9,150 nucleotides of DNA from Methanosphaera sp. (lineage in GTDB: Archaea; Methanobacteriota; Methanobacteria; Methanobacteriales; Methanobacteriaceae). Of the stretch, positions 1 to 9,076 are shown in pieces. Made by a program: the position numbers and the translations under genes. The number at the start of each line of letters is the position of its first letter. Within the stretch, counting starts at the first letter, position 1. Under the pieces are notes generated by a model, which ran no database searches, had not been told where the DNA came from, and saw only the letters and a list, made by a program, of their open reading frames with translations. The stretch lies in the NCBI GenBank assembly GCA_021199865.1, contig JAJQHG010000093.1, positions 1 to 9,150 of the forward strand, written 5' to 3'.

Positions 1-54
<54 letters not shown>

Positions 55-70
55 TTATTATGGAATTAAT

Positions 71-2386
71 CTATTTTTCCCATCTTTTTCTATCCATTAA
101 TTCCTGTTTTTTACCTGCATTCCATCCACCAGATGCATGTTCTGCATGACCTACTTGTTGAACATATCCAGTTATTCTATCATACCATTCAACTTCCCTG
201 GTTTCTCCACAATGGGTACATGTTGATTGTAATCCTTTCATTAAAGTTTTACAGTTTGAACAGAAACTTAGTGCACTACTATATGCCCAGAAACCTATGT
301 CTGTCTTATGTGTAATTTTATCTGTTAGACTCATAAGACTATCTGGATCACTGTATGATTCACCCATGAATGCATGGAATATGTGTCCACCCTGTGTTAA
401 TGGATGGTAGTCTGATTCTATTTTTATCTTCTCGGGTAGACTCATTGCTGTATCTACTGGTACATGACTTGAGTTTGTGTAGTATGATGCTGAACTATCA
501 CCATTACATATTACTTGATCAGGATATTTCTCACGATCCATTGTTGCAAATCTGTATGCTGTACTTTCTGCTGGTGTCTGTATTACACCCCATCTTAGGC
601 CTGTATCTTTTTTGAGTTCATCTACTCTGTCATTAATATATTTTATTACATCTAAACCTAAATTGTTTGAACTAGGATCTTCTAGTCCACTACCAGTTTG
701 TGCTAGTAGCATTTCATTTAATCCTACAAATCCAAATGATAATGTTGAGTTTTCTATTCTATAATATGGATCATCACCCATCTTCTGTGTTAGGAATGGG
801 AGAATACTGTAATCATTTAGACATTTAAGTGCTCTTTCACGTCTTAATAATAATACATCTTCTACTATACCCATGTAGTCATCAAGGTAGTCATAGATTT
901 CTCTTTCATCTCTAGCATTGTAGCCTATTCTTGGAAGGTTCATTGTTACATATGCAAGGTTACCTGTTCTTAGACAATCAGTCTCCCAGTCACCAGTCCA
1001 GTTATCACTTAGTCTTGTACGACAACCCATATAGTTGGCCATGTTACCCATGTAATCTGGTAGCATGTTAATGAAGTATGCTGTTCCAAACTTAGCTGAC
1101 AACATGTGTACTCTTTCTATATCCTCTGTGAATTCTGGTGTTAAGCATTCTTTTCTTAGGTAGTATATTGTGTTAGGGAATAGGTGTGGTTTTCCTTCAG
1201 CATCTCCCTTTAGGAGTGCTTCTGTGAATGCTCTTTGTAGTAGGCGTACTTCTTTTTCATAGTCTCCATATACTCCTACTACTTTTCCTCCAGGACCATA
1301 TGCAGGTTCATTTTTAAGGAAGTCAGGTACTGTGAACTCTAATCCTATACTTGTGAATGGTACTTGTCCTCCACGTGCAGCATATGCCATATTAAGGTTA
1401 AATATTAGCATTTCAACAGACTGTTTTATTTTCTCATAGGGTAGTCCTGTAGCAAATGGTGCTACAAATACGTTCCAGAGACTCATTGCTTGTCCACCAC
1501 TCATATTCTGTTGGGCTGCAAGCATTATTTCTCCAGAGTGGTTCATTAGTGTCTCTATATGGTTTGGTGCTTTTGCTACGCTTGTATGATCACCTGTACC
1601 ATCAACTTTTAATCCATATCTAATAAATTGTCTAAGATCATGTTGTAGACAGTTTATTGGACGTCCAGCAAAGAATTCAAGGTCATGGATATGAACTGTA
1701 CCATTCATATGTGCATCTGCTAGGTTATGTGGTAGTATATTTAGTAGTGCATATTGTTTTAAGGATTCATCTGCTACATATTTATGTATTGTCTCAGGAT
1801 TATGCATCATGTTTGCATTATCTTTATTTCCTGATTCTATGAGGTTTGTTATGTCATATACTGGCATTCCTAGTCGTGTATATTTTCTTCTAAGACTTTC
1901 TAGACCATTCTCTGTTAGTTTTGTGTTAACCATTTCCCTTATGATTGGAGCTGTTAAGTAGTCTAAATTAAGTTTTTTGAGTTCTTTGTATACTTCATTT
2001 GCTATTTTATTTGCAAGTTTTGGTGTGGTTTGTGTTTCTTCTATGAGTGTGTTAACTATTTTTGATTTATCAAATGGTTCTATTGTATCTCTTGCTGTTC
2101 TTACTTTGAGTGTGTTTGCATCATAGTACTTGTCTGCTAGCTTTGGGTTTTCATCTCTAAGTAAGTCATAGATCATTTTCTTGATTTCTTTTGTTGTTAT
2201 GTCATCATGTGCTTTCTTAGATACTTTAAATGCTATCTTTTCTGATAATCCTAGTGGAATATTTAGCATGATACATGATCGTACTAGTTTTTCATAACTA
2301 AATTTTTCTTTAATTCCACCATTTTTTGTTACATAGATATCATTTAAATTATAGGCATCCTGTATGGTTTCAGGGTCTTTCATCAT
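71..2386 (-). CDS. nrdD: anaerobic (class III) ribonucleoside-triphosphate reductase, complete
   Basis: This 771-residue protein reduces ribonucleoside triphosphates to dNTPs in the cytoplasm using a glycyl radical installed by the radical-SAM activase NrdG, which is not in this window. Residues about 18-95 form an ATP-cone allosteric domain (KNGG..KFSYEKLVRS), and about 95-178 look like a second, diverged cone (EPFDKSKIVNTL). The barrel follows, with candidate active-site cysteines C246 (PINCLQHD) and C455 (NYMGCRTR). A zinc site is formed by C709/C712 and C723/C726. The glycyl-radical loop is RITGYVQ with G740, followed by the usual WNAGK and the R/W-rich end. It is somewhat longer than E. 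coli NrdD (about 712 residues), which the extra cone would explain. The start is the first of two ATGs, 9 nt after GGAGG in AAGGAGGATG (2393-2402). No frameshift or missing key residue is seen. The family call is secure; the reductant subtype (formate or redoxin) is not decided. Confidence 0.97.
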   Translation of the reverse strand: MMKDPETIQDAYNLNDIYVTKNGGIKEKFSYEKLVRSCIMLNIPLGLSEKIAFKVSKKAHDDITTKEIKKMIYDLLRDENPKLADKYYDANTLKVRTARDTIEPFDKSKIVNTLIEETQTTPKLANKIANEVYKELKKLNLDYLTAPIIREMVNTKLTENGLESLRRKYTRLGMPVYDITNLIESGNKDNANMMHNPETIHKYVADESLKQYALLNILPHNLADAHMNGTVHIHDLEFFAGRPINCLQHDLRQFIRYGLKVDGTGDHTSVAKAPNHIETLMNHSGEIMLAAQQNMSGGQAMSLWNVFVAPFATGLPYEKIKQSVEMLIFNLNMAYAARGGQVPFTSIGLEFTVPDFLKNEPAYGPGGKVVGVYGDYEKEVRLLQRAFTEALLKGDAEGKPHLFPNTIYYLRKECLTPEFTEDIERVHMLSAKFGTAYFINMLPDYMGNMANYMGCRTRLSDNWTGDWETDCLRTGNLAYVTMNLPRIGYNARDEREIYDYLDDYMGIVEDVLLLRRERALKCLNDYSILPFLTQKMGDDPYYRIENSTLSFGFVGLNEMLLAQTGSGLEDPSSNNLGLDVIKYINDRVDELKKDTGLRWGVIQTPAESTAYRFATMDREKYPDQVICNGDSSASYYTNSSHVPVDTAMSLPEKIKIESDYHPLTQGGHIFHAFMGESYSDPDSLMSLTDKITHKTDIGFWAYSSALSFCSNCKTLMKGLQSTCTHCGETREVEWYDRITGYVQQVGHAEHASGGWNAGKKQELMDRKRWEK

Positions 2387-2392
2387 TTACTT

Positions 2393-2402
2393 CATCCTCC
2401 TT
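2393..2402 (-). promoter_or_regulatory. strong Shine-Dalgarno site of nrdD
   Basis: Read on the minus strand this is AAGGAGGATG. It has five consecutive bases complementary to the archaeal 16S 3' end and sits 9 nt (from GGAGG) before the first of two adjacent ATG codons, which favours the upstream ATG as the start. Confidence 0.8.
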
Positions 2403-2442
2403 AATGTGGATATTTCATTACTAAAAAGAGAAATTAATTTTC

Positions 2443-2500
2443 TTATTATACCAAAAATATTCTTAATGTATTTAGTAATATGTTGATGTTTGTATTTAAA
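2443..2500 (-). promoter_or_regulatory. candidate nrdD promoter region with two possible TATA boxes
   Basis: On the minus strand there are two TATA-like elements. TTTAAATA (2493-2500) would place the transcript start near 2472 and give a leader of about 85 nt. TATAATAA (2443-2450) would place it near 2420 and give a leader of about 35 nt that still contains the Shine-Dalgarno site. In DNA this AT-rich either may be chance. A promoter here is expected because the upstream gene polC has its own T-rich terminator just before it. Confidence 0.4.
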
Positions 2501-2560
2501 TTATGTTATTTTTTGAAAAAAGTAGTAAGTATTAATACAAACTAAATGCTCTTTTTTAGA

Positions 2561-2580
2561 TGAATAAAAAAATAGAAAAA
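2561..2580 (-). terminator. oligo-T terminator of polC
   Basis: Twelve bases after the polC stop codon, the minus strand reads a run of five T, then CTA, then seven T, ending in ATTCA. Stretches of T without a stable hairpin are the usual archaeal intrinsic terminator, and the position fits polC transcription ending here before the nrdD promoter. Confidence 0.6.
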
Positions 2581-2592
2581 CAGAGAATCAAA

Positions 2593-5500
2593 CTAGAAAA
2601 ATGCATCTAGTGAACTCTGTTTAGATTTGTCACTTTCAAAAAGAGAGTTGATAGAAGTTTCTATTATGTTTATACGCTGTACTACATAAGGATCAATAGG
2701 ATATCTATGTGCTAAATCCTTAGAAATGTCTAAATACTTTAATACAGAGCCTTTTGATATACTGAATATTAAATTGTTTCCACATTCACACTCTCCTGAT
2801 AAAGGAATACGCCTATACTTAGCTCCACACTTAGTACAACGTACTTTTTGCCTAGAAAATGCTCTAATATTACCAGACATATCAGGTAAGAAGTGAGAGT
2901 TTAAAACACCCTCTACAACACCTTTTTGATCCACGGATCTTAGTAATTCAGCAAGTTTAATTTGACTTTCAACTTTATCACTCATAGACTGTAAAGACTT
3001 ATATAAACAAATTTTTGGTCCGTCATGTATCGAACTAGTTGGGTGTGAATATCTAATATCATGATAAACATCATCACTACCAAGACGACCCTCAACATTA
3101 TCAACTAAATCATTAACATCTGATGGTTTAACACCACCCTCCTCAGTCTTATGATAAATCTCTAATGGAATCCTCTTCATACAATCAATATTATGAGACT
3201 CATCATCAATCTCTAATGGATCAATACGAATACTTAGAACTAATGGTGCATCCATACTACCTCCACGAGTACTTGGAAGATATGTTTTACCAAAGTTTAG
3301 AAGAGCATCAAGTAAAAGCATTACAGCATCCTCATCACTATCACAGTTACGCCTCTTAGCAGAATGGAAGTAGGGATGAGCATAACAACCAGCAGCCTTA
3401 GTAAAACCAACAATACGACCAAGAACACCAGCAGATGTGTGTGGTGCAAGACCAGCAATTAAATGTCCAACAAGATCTGTACGAGTAGTTGCATTATAAT
3501 ATGAATCCATATCATAATATTTTTCTAATAAGTCATCAATAAAGTTAGACACCTTTAATAGATAGTCACCACAACTTTCACTAACAACAACATCCTGTAT
3601 CTTAAGCTCAATTATCTGGTTATCATTTGTTATAGGCTCACCATAAACATCATGAGTATAGCCTAACTCTAATATTTTTTCATATGAAACACCAATCTCT
3701 CTTGGAATAAAATGTGTTAAAGGTAAATCTGTAGAATCATGACGAATTGTACCATCACGATACGTATATACATCATTATATGCCCTAAGAATACCCTTCT
3801 CTAAAGGTTCTGGATACTTATCCTCACTAATTAATCCTTTAACACCCTTAACCTCATCTAAACGTCTAATATTTAGATTATCAAATGCATTAGATACTAA
3901 CTGTCCCATCTTTATATTCTTCATACCAGAACTTTCCAATTCCGTTCGAGATCCACAAACAGGACATAATGCTTTAAAGGATGTAACATGACAGTCAGGA
4001 TTAGTACACTTACATTTAGCTAATGTAACCTTAATTGAACTCTTCTTTGCTACATCCATAATATTACGTGTATTACCAGCATAATTACCTATAGGAAATA
4101 GTGAATGTGGTGCTGGTCTCATTAATCTTTCTTTAGTCTTTTCAGGTCTTCCTACCCTACCACCAATATATGTAGGTGCTTTAGCCTTAATAATACATGG
4201 ACTAATCTTATTTACAGCCTCCAGAGTCTCCATATCCTCATCTTGAGATAATCTACTATTGAGTACCATCATAAGTGCATATAAGTCATCGTTAGACATC
4301 ATTAATACATTATTATTAACATGATGTGGTATACCAAGTACCTCAATAATTCTCTTATGATAATCAACATTTAACCTGTTATGGTCAGAATTAAATATTA
4401 ACTCTGGATCATCAATAAAGTCATATAAATAATCATGTAAACTATTTAACTCCTGCTTTGATACATCATGATAATAATATGTATACTTTGGATGTAGAGG
4501 TGTACTAGTCTTACGTGCTATCTCAAAGGCTTTTTTTGCATTAATATCTAGCTTTAATAGTTCTGTTAATTCTAAATCTTCACTAAAACCAATGCCGAAA
4601 TCATCATGTGTATCTTGATAGTACTCTGATTGTTCTACCTCTTGAGCCCACCATTCCTCACACCATGCAGATTTATCTAGAGGTATATTACCACGTAAAT
4701 ATTCACCAAATGCTACAAGCATATCACCAAGGAATATTATTTCTATTACATCCTTCCTAATCTTTCTTGCTTGTGAAACATCATTCACACGTTCTACATC
4801 ACCATTTCTAAGTTTTACTATTGGTCCTTCAATAGAATCACAGGGTACAACACAGTTACCTTTACCAGGCTTTTCTATTTTCATCTGTGTACCTATAGCT
4901 AGAAATTCCACTATTTCCATAGTAGCTGGATGAATTGCCATTGTAGCTAGACCACTATTACGTGTCCTACCATATCTTAGACGAAAGCCTCCTTTTGCTC
5001 CAGGATAAGACATTACTGGTCTTCCACCAATAATATCCTCCATGTATTTAGCTTTCTTTTTAGGTTTGTCCTTGACTTGCTCTTCATCATCCTTTTTAGT
5101 ATCAGCCTTTGGCTGTGTAAACTCCTTAAGCCAGCCCCAACCATCAATTTTTAGGAGATTAGCATATTTAACTATCTTTCTTGATTTCTGGATAATACCT
5201 TCAGCTATAGCTAGTAGTGCACCACCACGAATATTATTTGTCTCTACACGAGGTAAGTCTCTGTTTTGTACTTCTATAGGATCTGTTTGTTCACCAGTTA
5301 CTTCTACAGGTATTCCTCTAACAGCATTCCTTACCTCATCAGGAGTTGGTGAGTATTGGAGGTTAGTTACTTCTGATTCATATAACTCTACTTCTTCAAC
5401 ATATCTTTCAATCTCATCATCTGTTGGTTTATATCTATCTAGTCCCTGTGCCATACGGATATAATCACCTAGTAATACACCTAGAGCAGCAGCTGTTCCT

Positions 5501-5940
5501 CCAGCACTACGTATTGGTCCAGCAAAATATACACCGAAACATTTACTACCATCAGGATTATCCTTGATTTTTACTTTTGCTATACCCTCTAATGGTGCTG
5601 CTACAACACCCTCAGTCAGTATTGCTAGAGCTGTACGTATAGCACTATCTGCATTTGCCTCTTGTACTTCATAGTCATTTTCCCCATCTTCTATGTCATC
5701 CTTTGTTGCAATCTCTTTAGCTATCTGGAAAGCTACCTCTTCACGAGACATTGACTTTTCTAGTTCCTTGATACGTTTTGCTACACCTTCTGGACCAACA
5801 AGTCCTTCTACACGTTCGGCTAAGTCCTTTGCAAGTGGTATTTCTGGTTCTAATTCAAGGTCTTTTCCTTGACTTCTAGCTTCAGTAGCTATGTCATATA
5901 ACTCTTTAGTCTTATCCTCTAGCATGTCAAAATAATCCAT
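2593..5940 (-). CDS. polC: DNA polymerase D (Pol II) large catalytic subunit DP2, complete, intein-free
   Basis: The 1115-residue product is the catalytic subunit of archaeal replicative polymerase PolD; it works with the small exonuclease subunit DP1 (polB), which is not in this window. Conserved blocks appear in order: the N-terminal region ending in VVAAPLEGIAKV (to about 123), FAGPIRSAGGTAAALG (139-154), GGRPVMSYPGAKGGFRLRYG (305-324), a cysteine cluster C643/C645/C650/C659/C662, the catalytic loop NCDSDED (865-871) with metal-binding D867 and D869, TRGGSMDAPLV (891-901), and a second zinc site C1035/C1038/C1051/C1053. The protein ends exactly with QSSLDAFF (1108-1115), a textbook PCNA-binding PIP box. 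No intein interrupts it, unlike some archaeal polC genes. An AGGA (5950-5953) lies 9 nt before the ATG. One oddity is Ser868 where I expect Gly between the two catalytic aspartates. Codon choice also differs between the N-terminal third and the catalytic core. Confidence 0.97.
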   Translation of the reverse strand: MDYFDMLEDKTKELYDIATEARSQGKDLELEPEIPLAKDLAERVEGLVGPEGVAKRIKELEKSMSREEVAFQIAKEIATKDDIEDGENDYEVQEANADSAIRTALAILTEGVVAAPLEGIAKVKIKDNPDGSKCFGVYFAGPIRSAGGTAAALGVLLGDYIRMAQGLDRYKPTDDEIERYVEEVELYESEVTNLQYSPTPDEVRNAVRGIPVEVTGEQTDPIEVQNRDLPRVETNNIRGGALLAIAEGIIQKSRKIVKYANLLKIDGWGWLKEFTQPKADTKKDDEEQVKDKPKKKAKYMEDIIGGRPVMSYPGAKGGFRLRYGRTRNSGLATMAIHPATMEIVEFLAIGTQMKIEKPGKGNCVVPCDSIEGPIVKLRNGDVERVNDVSQARKIRKDVIEIIFLGDMLVAFGEYLRGNIPLDKSAWCEEWWAQEVEQSEYYQDTHDDFGIGFSEDLELTELLKLDINAKKAFEIARKTSTPLHPKYTYYYHDVSKQELNSLHDYLYDFIDDPELIFNSDHNRLNVDYHKRIIEVLGIPHHVNNNVLMMSNDDLYALMMVLNSRLSQDEDMETLEAVNKISPCIIKAKAPTYIGGRVGRPEKTKERLMRPAPHSLFPIGNYAGNTRNIMDVAKKSSIKVTLAKCKCTNPDCHVTSFKALCPVCGSRTELESSGMKNIKMGQLVSNAFDNLNIRRLDEVKGVKGLISEDKYPEPLEKGILRAYNDVYTYRDGTIRHDSTDLPLTHFIPREIGVSYEKILELGYTHDVYGEPITNDNQIIELKIQDVVVSESCGDYLLKVSNFIDDLLEKYYDMDSYYNATTRTDLVGHLIAGLAPHTSAGVLGRIVGFTKAAGCYAHPYFHSAKRRNCDSDEDAVMLLLDALLNFGKTYLPSTRGGSMDAPLVLSIRIDPLEIDDESHNIDCMKRIPLEIYHKTEEGGVKPSDVNDLVDNVEGRLGSDDVYHDIRYSHPTSSIHDGPKICLYKSLQSMSDKVESQIKLAELLRSVDQKGVVEGVLNSHFLPDMSGNIRAFSRQKVRCTKCGAKYRRIPLSGECECGNNLIFSISKGSVLKYLDISKDLAHRYPIDPYVVQRINIIETSINSLFESDKSKQSSLDAFF

Positions 5941-5949
5941 ATTAAAGCA

Positions 5950-6080
5950 TCCTTAATTAAAATAGTATAAACTTTTGGTAATCATTTGGGTATTTTACTT
6001 GGTAATTATTAAAAATATTTAATTACATTATATTATATTTTTTTGAGTATAGAATTTTTTCTATTTATAATAGTTATAAA
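5950..6080 (-). promoter_or_regulatory. polC leader and promoter region
   Basis: This is the 5' flank of polC. AGGA (5950-5953) is a weak Shine-Dalgarno site. Upstream, on the minus strand, are several TATA-like options: TTTATACT (5964-5971, too close to leave room for a leader), AATATAATATAA (about 6030-6041) and TTATAAATA (6063-6071). The last overlaps a 17-bp inverted repeat with 7-bp arms (TTTATAA-TAG-TTATAAA, 6064-6080). Three copies of a TTGG-type repeat lie between these and the start codon. I cannot choose one promoter by eye. Confidence 0.35.
5975..6010. repeat. tandem TTGGTAAT-type repeat upstream of polC
   Basis: The plus strand has TTGGTAATCATT (5975-5986) and TTGGTAATTATT (5999-6010), identical at 11 of 12 positions and 24 bp apart. 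A looser third copy, TTGGGTAT, starts at 5986. Read in the polC direction these are ATTACCAA-like boxes 35-70 bp before the start codon, a plausible position for a protein-binding site. Confidence 0.5.
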
Positions 6081-6100
6081 AATTAGGTGTGTGAATATTT

Positions 6101-6141
6101 AAAAAAAAGTAGTGAAAGTTAGTCTAATTATATTAGTCTAA
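6101..6141 (-). terminator. hairpin plus oligo-T terminator of mtaD
   Basis: The minus-strand RNA has 10-nt arms UUAGACUAAU and AUUAGACUAA around a 3-nt AUA loop (6119-6141), pairing throughout except for one A-A mismatch. Ten bases later come eight consecutive T (6108-6101). The upstream arm includes the last two codons and stop codon of mtaD. The stem is A/U-rich and weak, so the T run may be what terminates. Confidence 0.55.
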
Positions 6142-7413
6142 TTCCTTTGATGCTTCAATACAATCATCTATTGCTTCTTGTTCATTGATGGTTGTTAACT
6201 CTTTGTTTTCCATTAAGATCTGTCCATCACATATTACTGTGTCAACATCACTACCTAGTGCTGAGTATACAACACTACTTAATGGGTCACGTAAAGGTGT
6301 TAGGTGTGGTACTCTTGTGTCAACAAGTATAATATCAGCTAATTTTCCAACCTTAATCTCACCACTATTTACTCCAAGAGCCTTAGCACCATTTACTGTT
6401 GCCATCATATATGCATCTTTTGCTGGCACGGTTTTTGGATTTAATGTATCCACCTTCTGTAAAAGTGCTGTTGTCTTCATCTCACTGAACATGTCAAGGT
6501 TATTATTTGATGAAACACCATCTGTACCAATAGAGACATTCACATCATTATCAATATACTTACTTACTGGTGCAATACCAGATGCTAACTTCATATTACT
6601 TGATGGGTTATGTGAAATAGATACACCCCTATCACTAAGTAGTTTGATCTCACTATCTGTTGTCCATACACCATGAGCAGCAATTGTATCACTACTTAGA
6701 AGACCAATATTATCCAGGTATTCAAATGGAGTCATACCTTTCTCTTTTTTTAAGTCATCTACTTCGCTCTTCGTTTCTGAAACATGAATATGTAACTTTA
6801 AATTATTATTATCAGCAATTTTCTTTGATTCAACTAATAATTCCTCAGAACATGTATATGGTGCATGTGGTGCAACTGCCACATTTATTCTACCATTTGC
6901 AGCATTATGATGATCTTTAATAAACTTCTTTGTTATGTTAAGCTCTGATTTTCGTTTATCCTCATCAGATAAATCTATCATACCATATCCTAATAATGCC
7001 CTCATACCTGACTCATCAACAGCCTTTGCTGTTTGATCCATGTAGAAGTACATATCATTAAACATAGTAGTACCTGTCTTAATCATCTCAGCCATAGCAA
7101 GTTTTGATCCAACATAAACTAATTCATCATTAAGTTTAGCTTCTCTTGGCCAAATAAAATCATTAAGCCATGCTTGTAAGTCTTCATCATCACCTACTGA
7201 TCTAAGCAGAGTCATTGCAACATGTGAATGAGTATTTATTAACCCTGGCATCACAATCTTATCTGTTGCATCAATAACTTTATCTGCATCAGATCCAGAG
7301 AGATTATTTCCAATCTCCTCTATCTTATTATCAACTATTAATAATGATCCTTTTTGAATATCATCTGATATTATTGTTGCATTCTCAATTAAGATACTTG
7401 TTGTTTCACTCAT
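6133..7413 (-). CDS. mtaD: 5-methylthioadenosine / S-adenosylhomocysteine / 5'-deoxyadenosine deaminase
   Basis: This 426-residue protein is an amidohydrolase-superfamily deaminase that converts MTA, SAH or 5'-deoxyadenosine to the inosine analogue in the cytoplasm. In methanogens the biochemically studied relative is called DadD and serves to recycle 5'-deoxyadenosine from radical-SAM enzymes. Visible motifs are MPGLINTHSH with metal ligands H62 and H64, APHAPYTCS with H183, HIHVSETKSE with metal ligand H210 and catalytic E213, AAHGVW with H247, SISHNPSSNMKL with H268, and SIGTDGVSSNN with metal ligand D298. The C-terminal GKLADIILVD (356-365) returns to the beta-sandwich typical of the superfamily. 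Length and order match full-length family members. The ATG is preceded at 6 nt by only a partial Shine-Dalgarno match, GAGAG (7420-7424). It is divergent from leuA and followed by its own terminator. Which of the three substrates dominates cannot be read from sequence. Confidence 0.93.
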   Translation of the reverse strand: MSETTSILIENATIISDDIQKGSLLIVDNKIEEIGNNLSGSDADKVIDATDKIVMPGLINTHSHVAMTLLRSVGDDEDLQAWLNDFIWPREAKLNDELVYVGSKLAMAEMIKTGTTMFNDMYFYMDQTAKAVDESGMRALLGYGMIDLSDEDKRKSELNITKKFIKDHHNAANGRINVAVAPHAPYTCSEELLVESKKIADNNNLKLHIHVSETKSEVDDLKKEKGMTPFEYLDNIGLLSSDTIAAHGVWTTDSEIKLLSDRGVSISHNPSSNMKLASGIAPVSKYIDNDVNVSIGTDGVSSNNNLDMFSEMKTTALLQKVDTLNPKTVPAKDAYMMATVNGAKALGVNSGEIKVGKLADIILVDTRVPHLTPLRDPLSSVVYSALGSDVDTVICDGQILMENKELTTINEQEAIDDCIEASKELD

Positions 7414-7474
7414 TAGAATCTCTCAGTATTATATTGTTGTATTAAATTATGGTTAATTTTACTAATAATCTTAA

Positions 7475-7489
7475 TTACTCTAAGAGTAA
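7475..7489. promoter_or_regulatory. perfect 15-bp palindrome, candidate operator
   Basis: TTACTCT-A-AGAGTAA has two perfect 7-bp arms around a single central base. It lies 32 bp upstream of the leuA TATA box and 62 bp upstream of the mtaD start codon. A 15-bp dyad is the size bound by a dimer of an archaeal helix-turn-helix regulator such as an Lrp/AsnC protein. The regulator itself is unknown, and an AT-rich palindrome of this size could be chance. Confidence 0.4.
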
Positions 7490-7520
7490 CTTTAGAAAAA
7501 AAAGATAATTATAGATATTC

Positions 7521-7530
7521 TTATATAAAA
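7521..7530 (+). promoter_or_regulatory. TATA box of leuA
   Basis: TTATATAAAA closely matches the archaeal TATA consensus. With the usual distance of about 25 bp, transcription would start near 7550, leaving a leader of about 27 nt that contains the Shine-Dalgarno site. A second TATA-like stretch (ATTTATAAAA, 7547-7556) is too close to the start codon to allow this leader. Confidence 0.6.
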
Positions 7531-7561
7531 TAATGAAAATAATATAATTTATAAAATACAT

Positions 7562-7569
7562 AGGAGTGA
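7562..7569 (+). promoter_or_regulatory. Shine-Dalgarno site of leuA
   Basis: AGGAGTGA, one G short of the ideal AGGAGGTGA, lies 7 nt before the ATG at 7577. It supports that start over the in-frame Met10. Confidence 0.75.
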
Positions 7570-7576
7570 AAGAATA

Positions 7577-9076
<1,500 letters not shown>

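Larger units (their letters stand above)
7414..7576. promoter_or_regulatory. divergent mtaD / leuA promoter region
   Basis: These 163 bp hold no gene and carry the control signals for two genes facing away from each other. The leuA side has a clear TATA box and Shine-Dalgarno site. The mtaD side has only weak TATA-like stretches, such as ATAATTTAATA (about 7440-7450, minus strand), which would leave a very short leader. A perfect 15-bp palindrome at 7475-7489 lies between the two and could serve either promoter or both. Confidence 0.6.

Noticed and set aside
133..615. Small plus-strand open frames opposite nrdD with tandem His/Tyr/Leu-rich peptides
   Set aside because: They are antisense to the conserved glycyl-radical and zinc-binding end of NrdD, with no start signals.
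2387..2592. Possible small RNA or riboswitch between polC and nrdD
   Set aside because: The stretch is very A/T-rich, with no G/C-rich stem or recognisable aptamer; a terminator plus a promoter explain it.
5042..5464. Plus-strand open frame of 140 codons opposite polC, with a hydrophobic Ser-rich start
   Set aside because: It lies wholly inside conserved polC sequence, and the apparent membrane-like start is the complement of the Lys/Glu-rich linker of DP2.
6185..6676. Plus-strand open frame of 163 codons opposite mtaD
   Set aside because: It is a mirror of a conserved catalytic gene, has no ribosome binding site or recognised domain, and its composition is as expected for antisense of AT-rich coding DNA.
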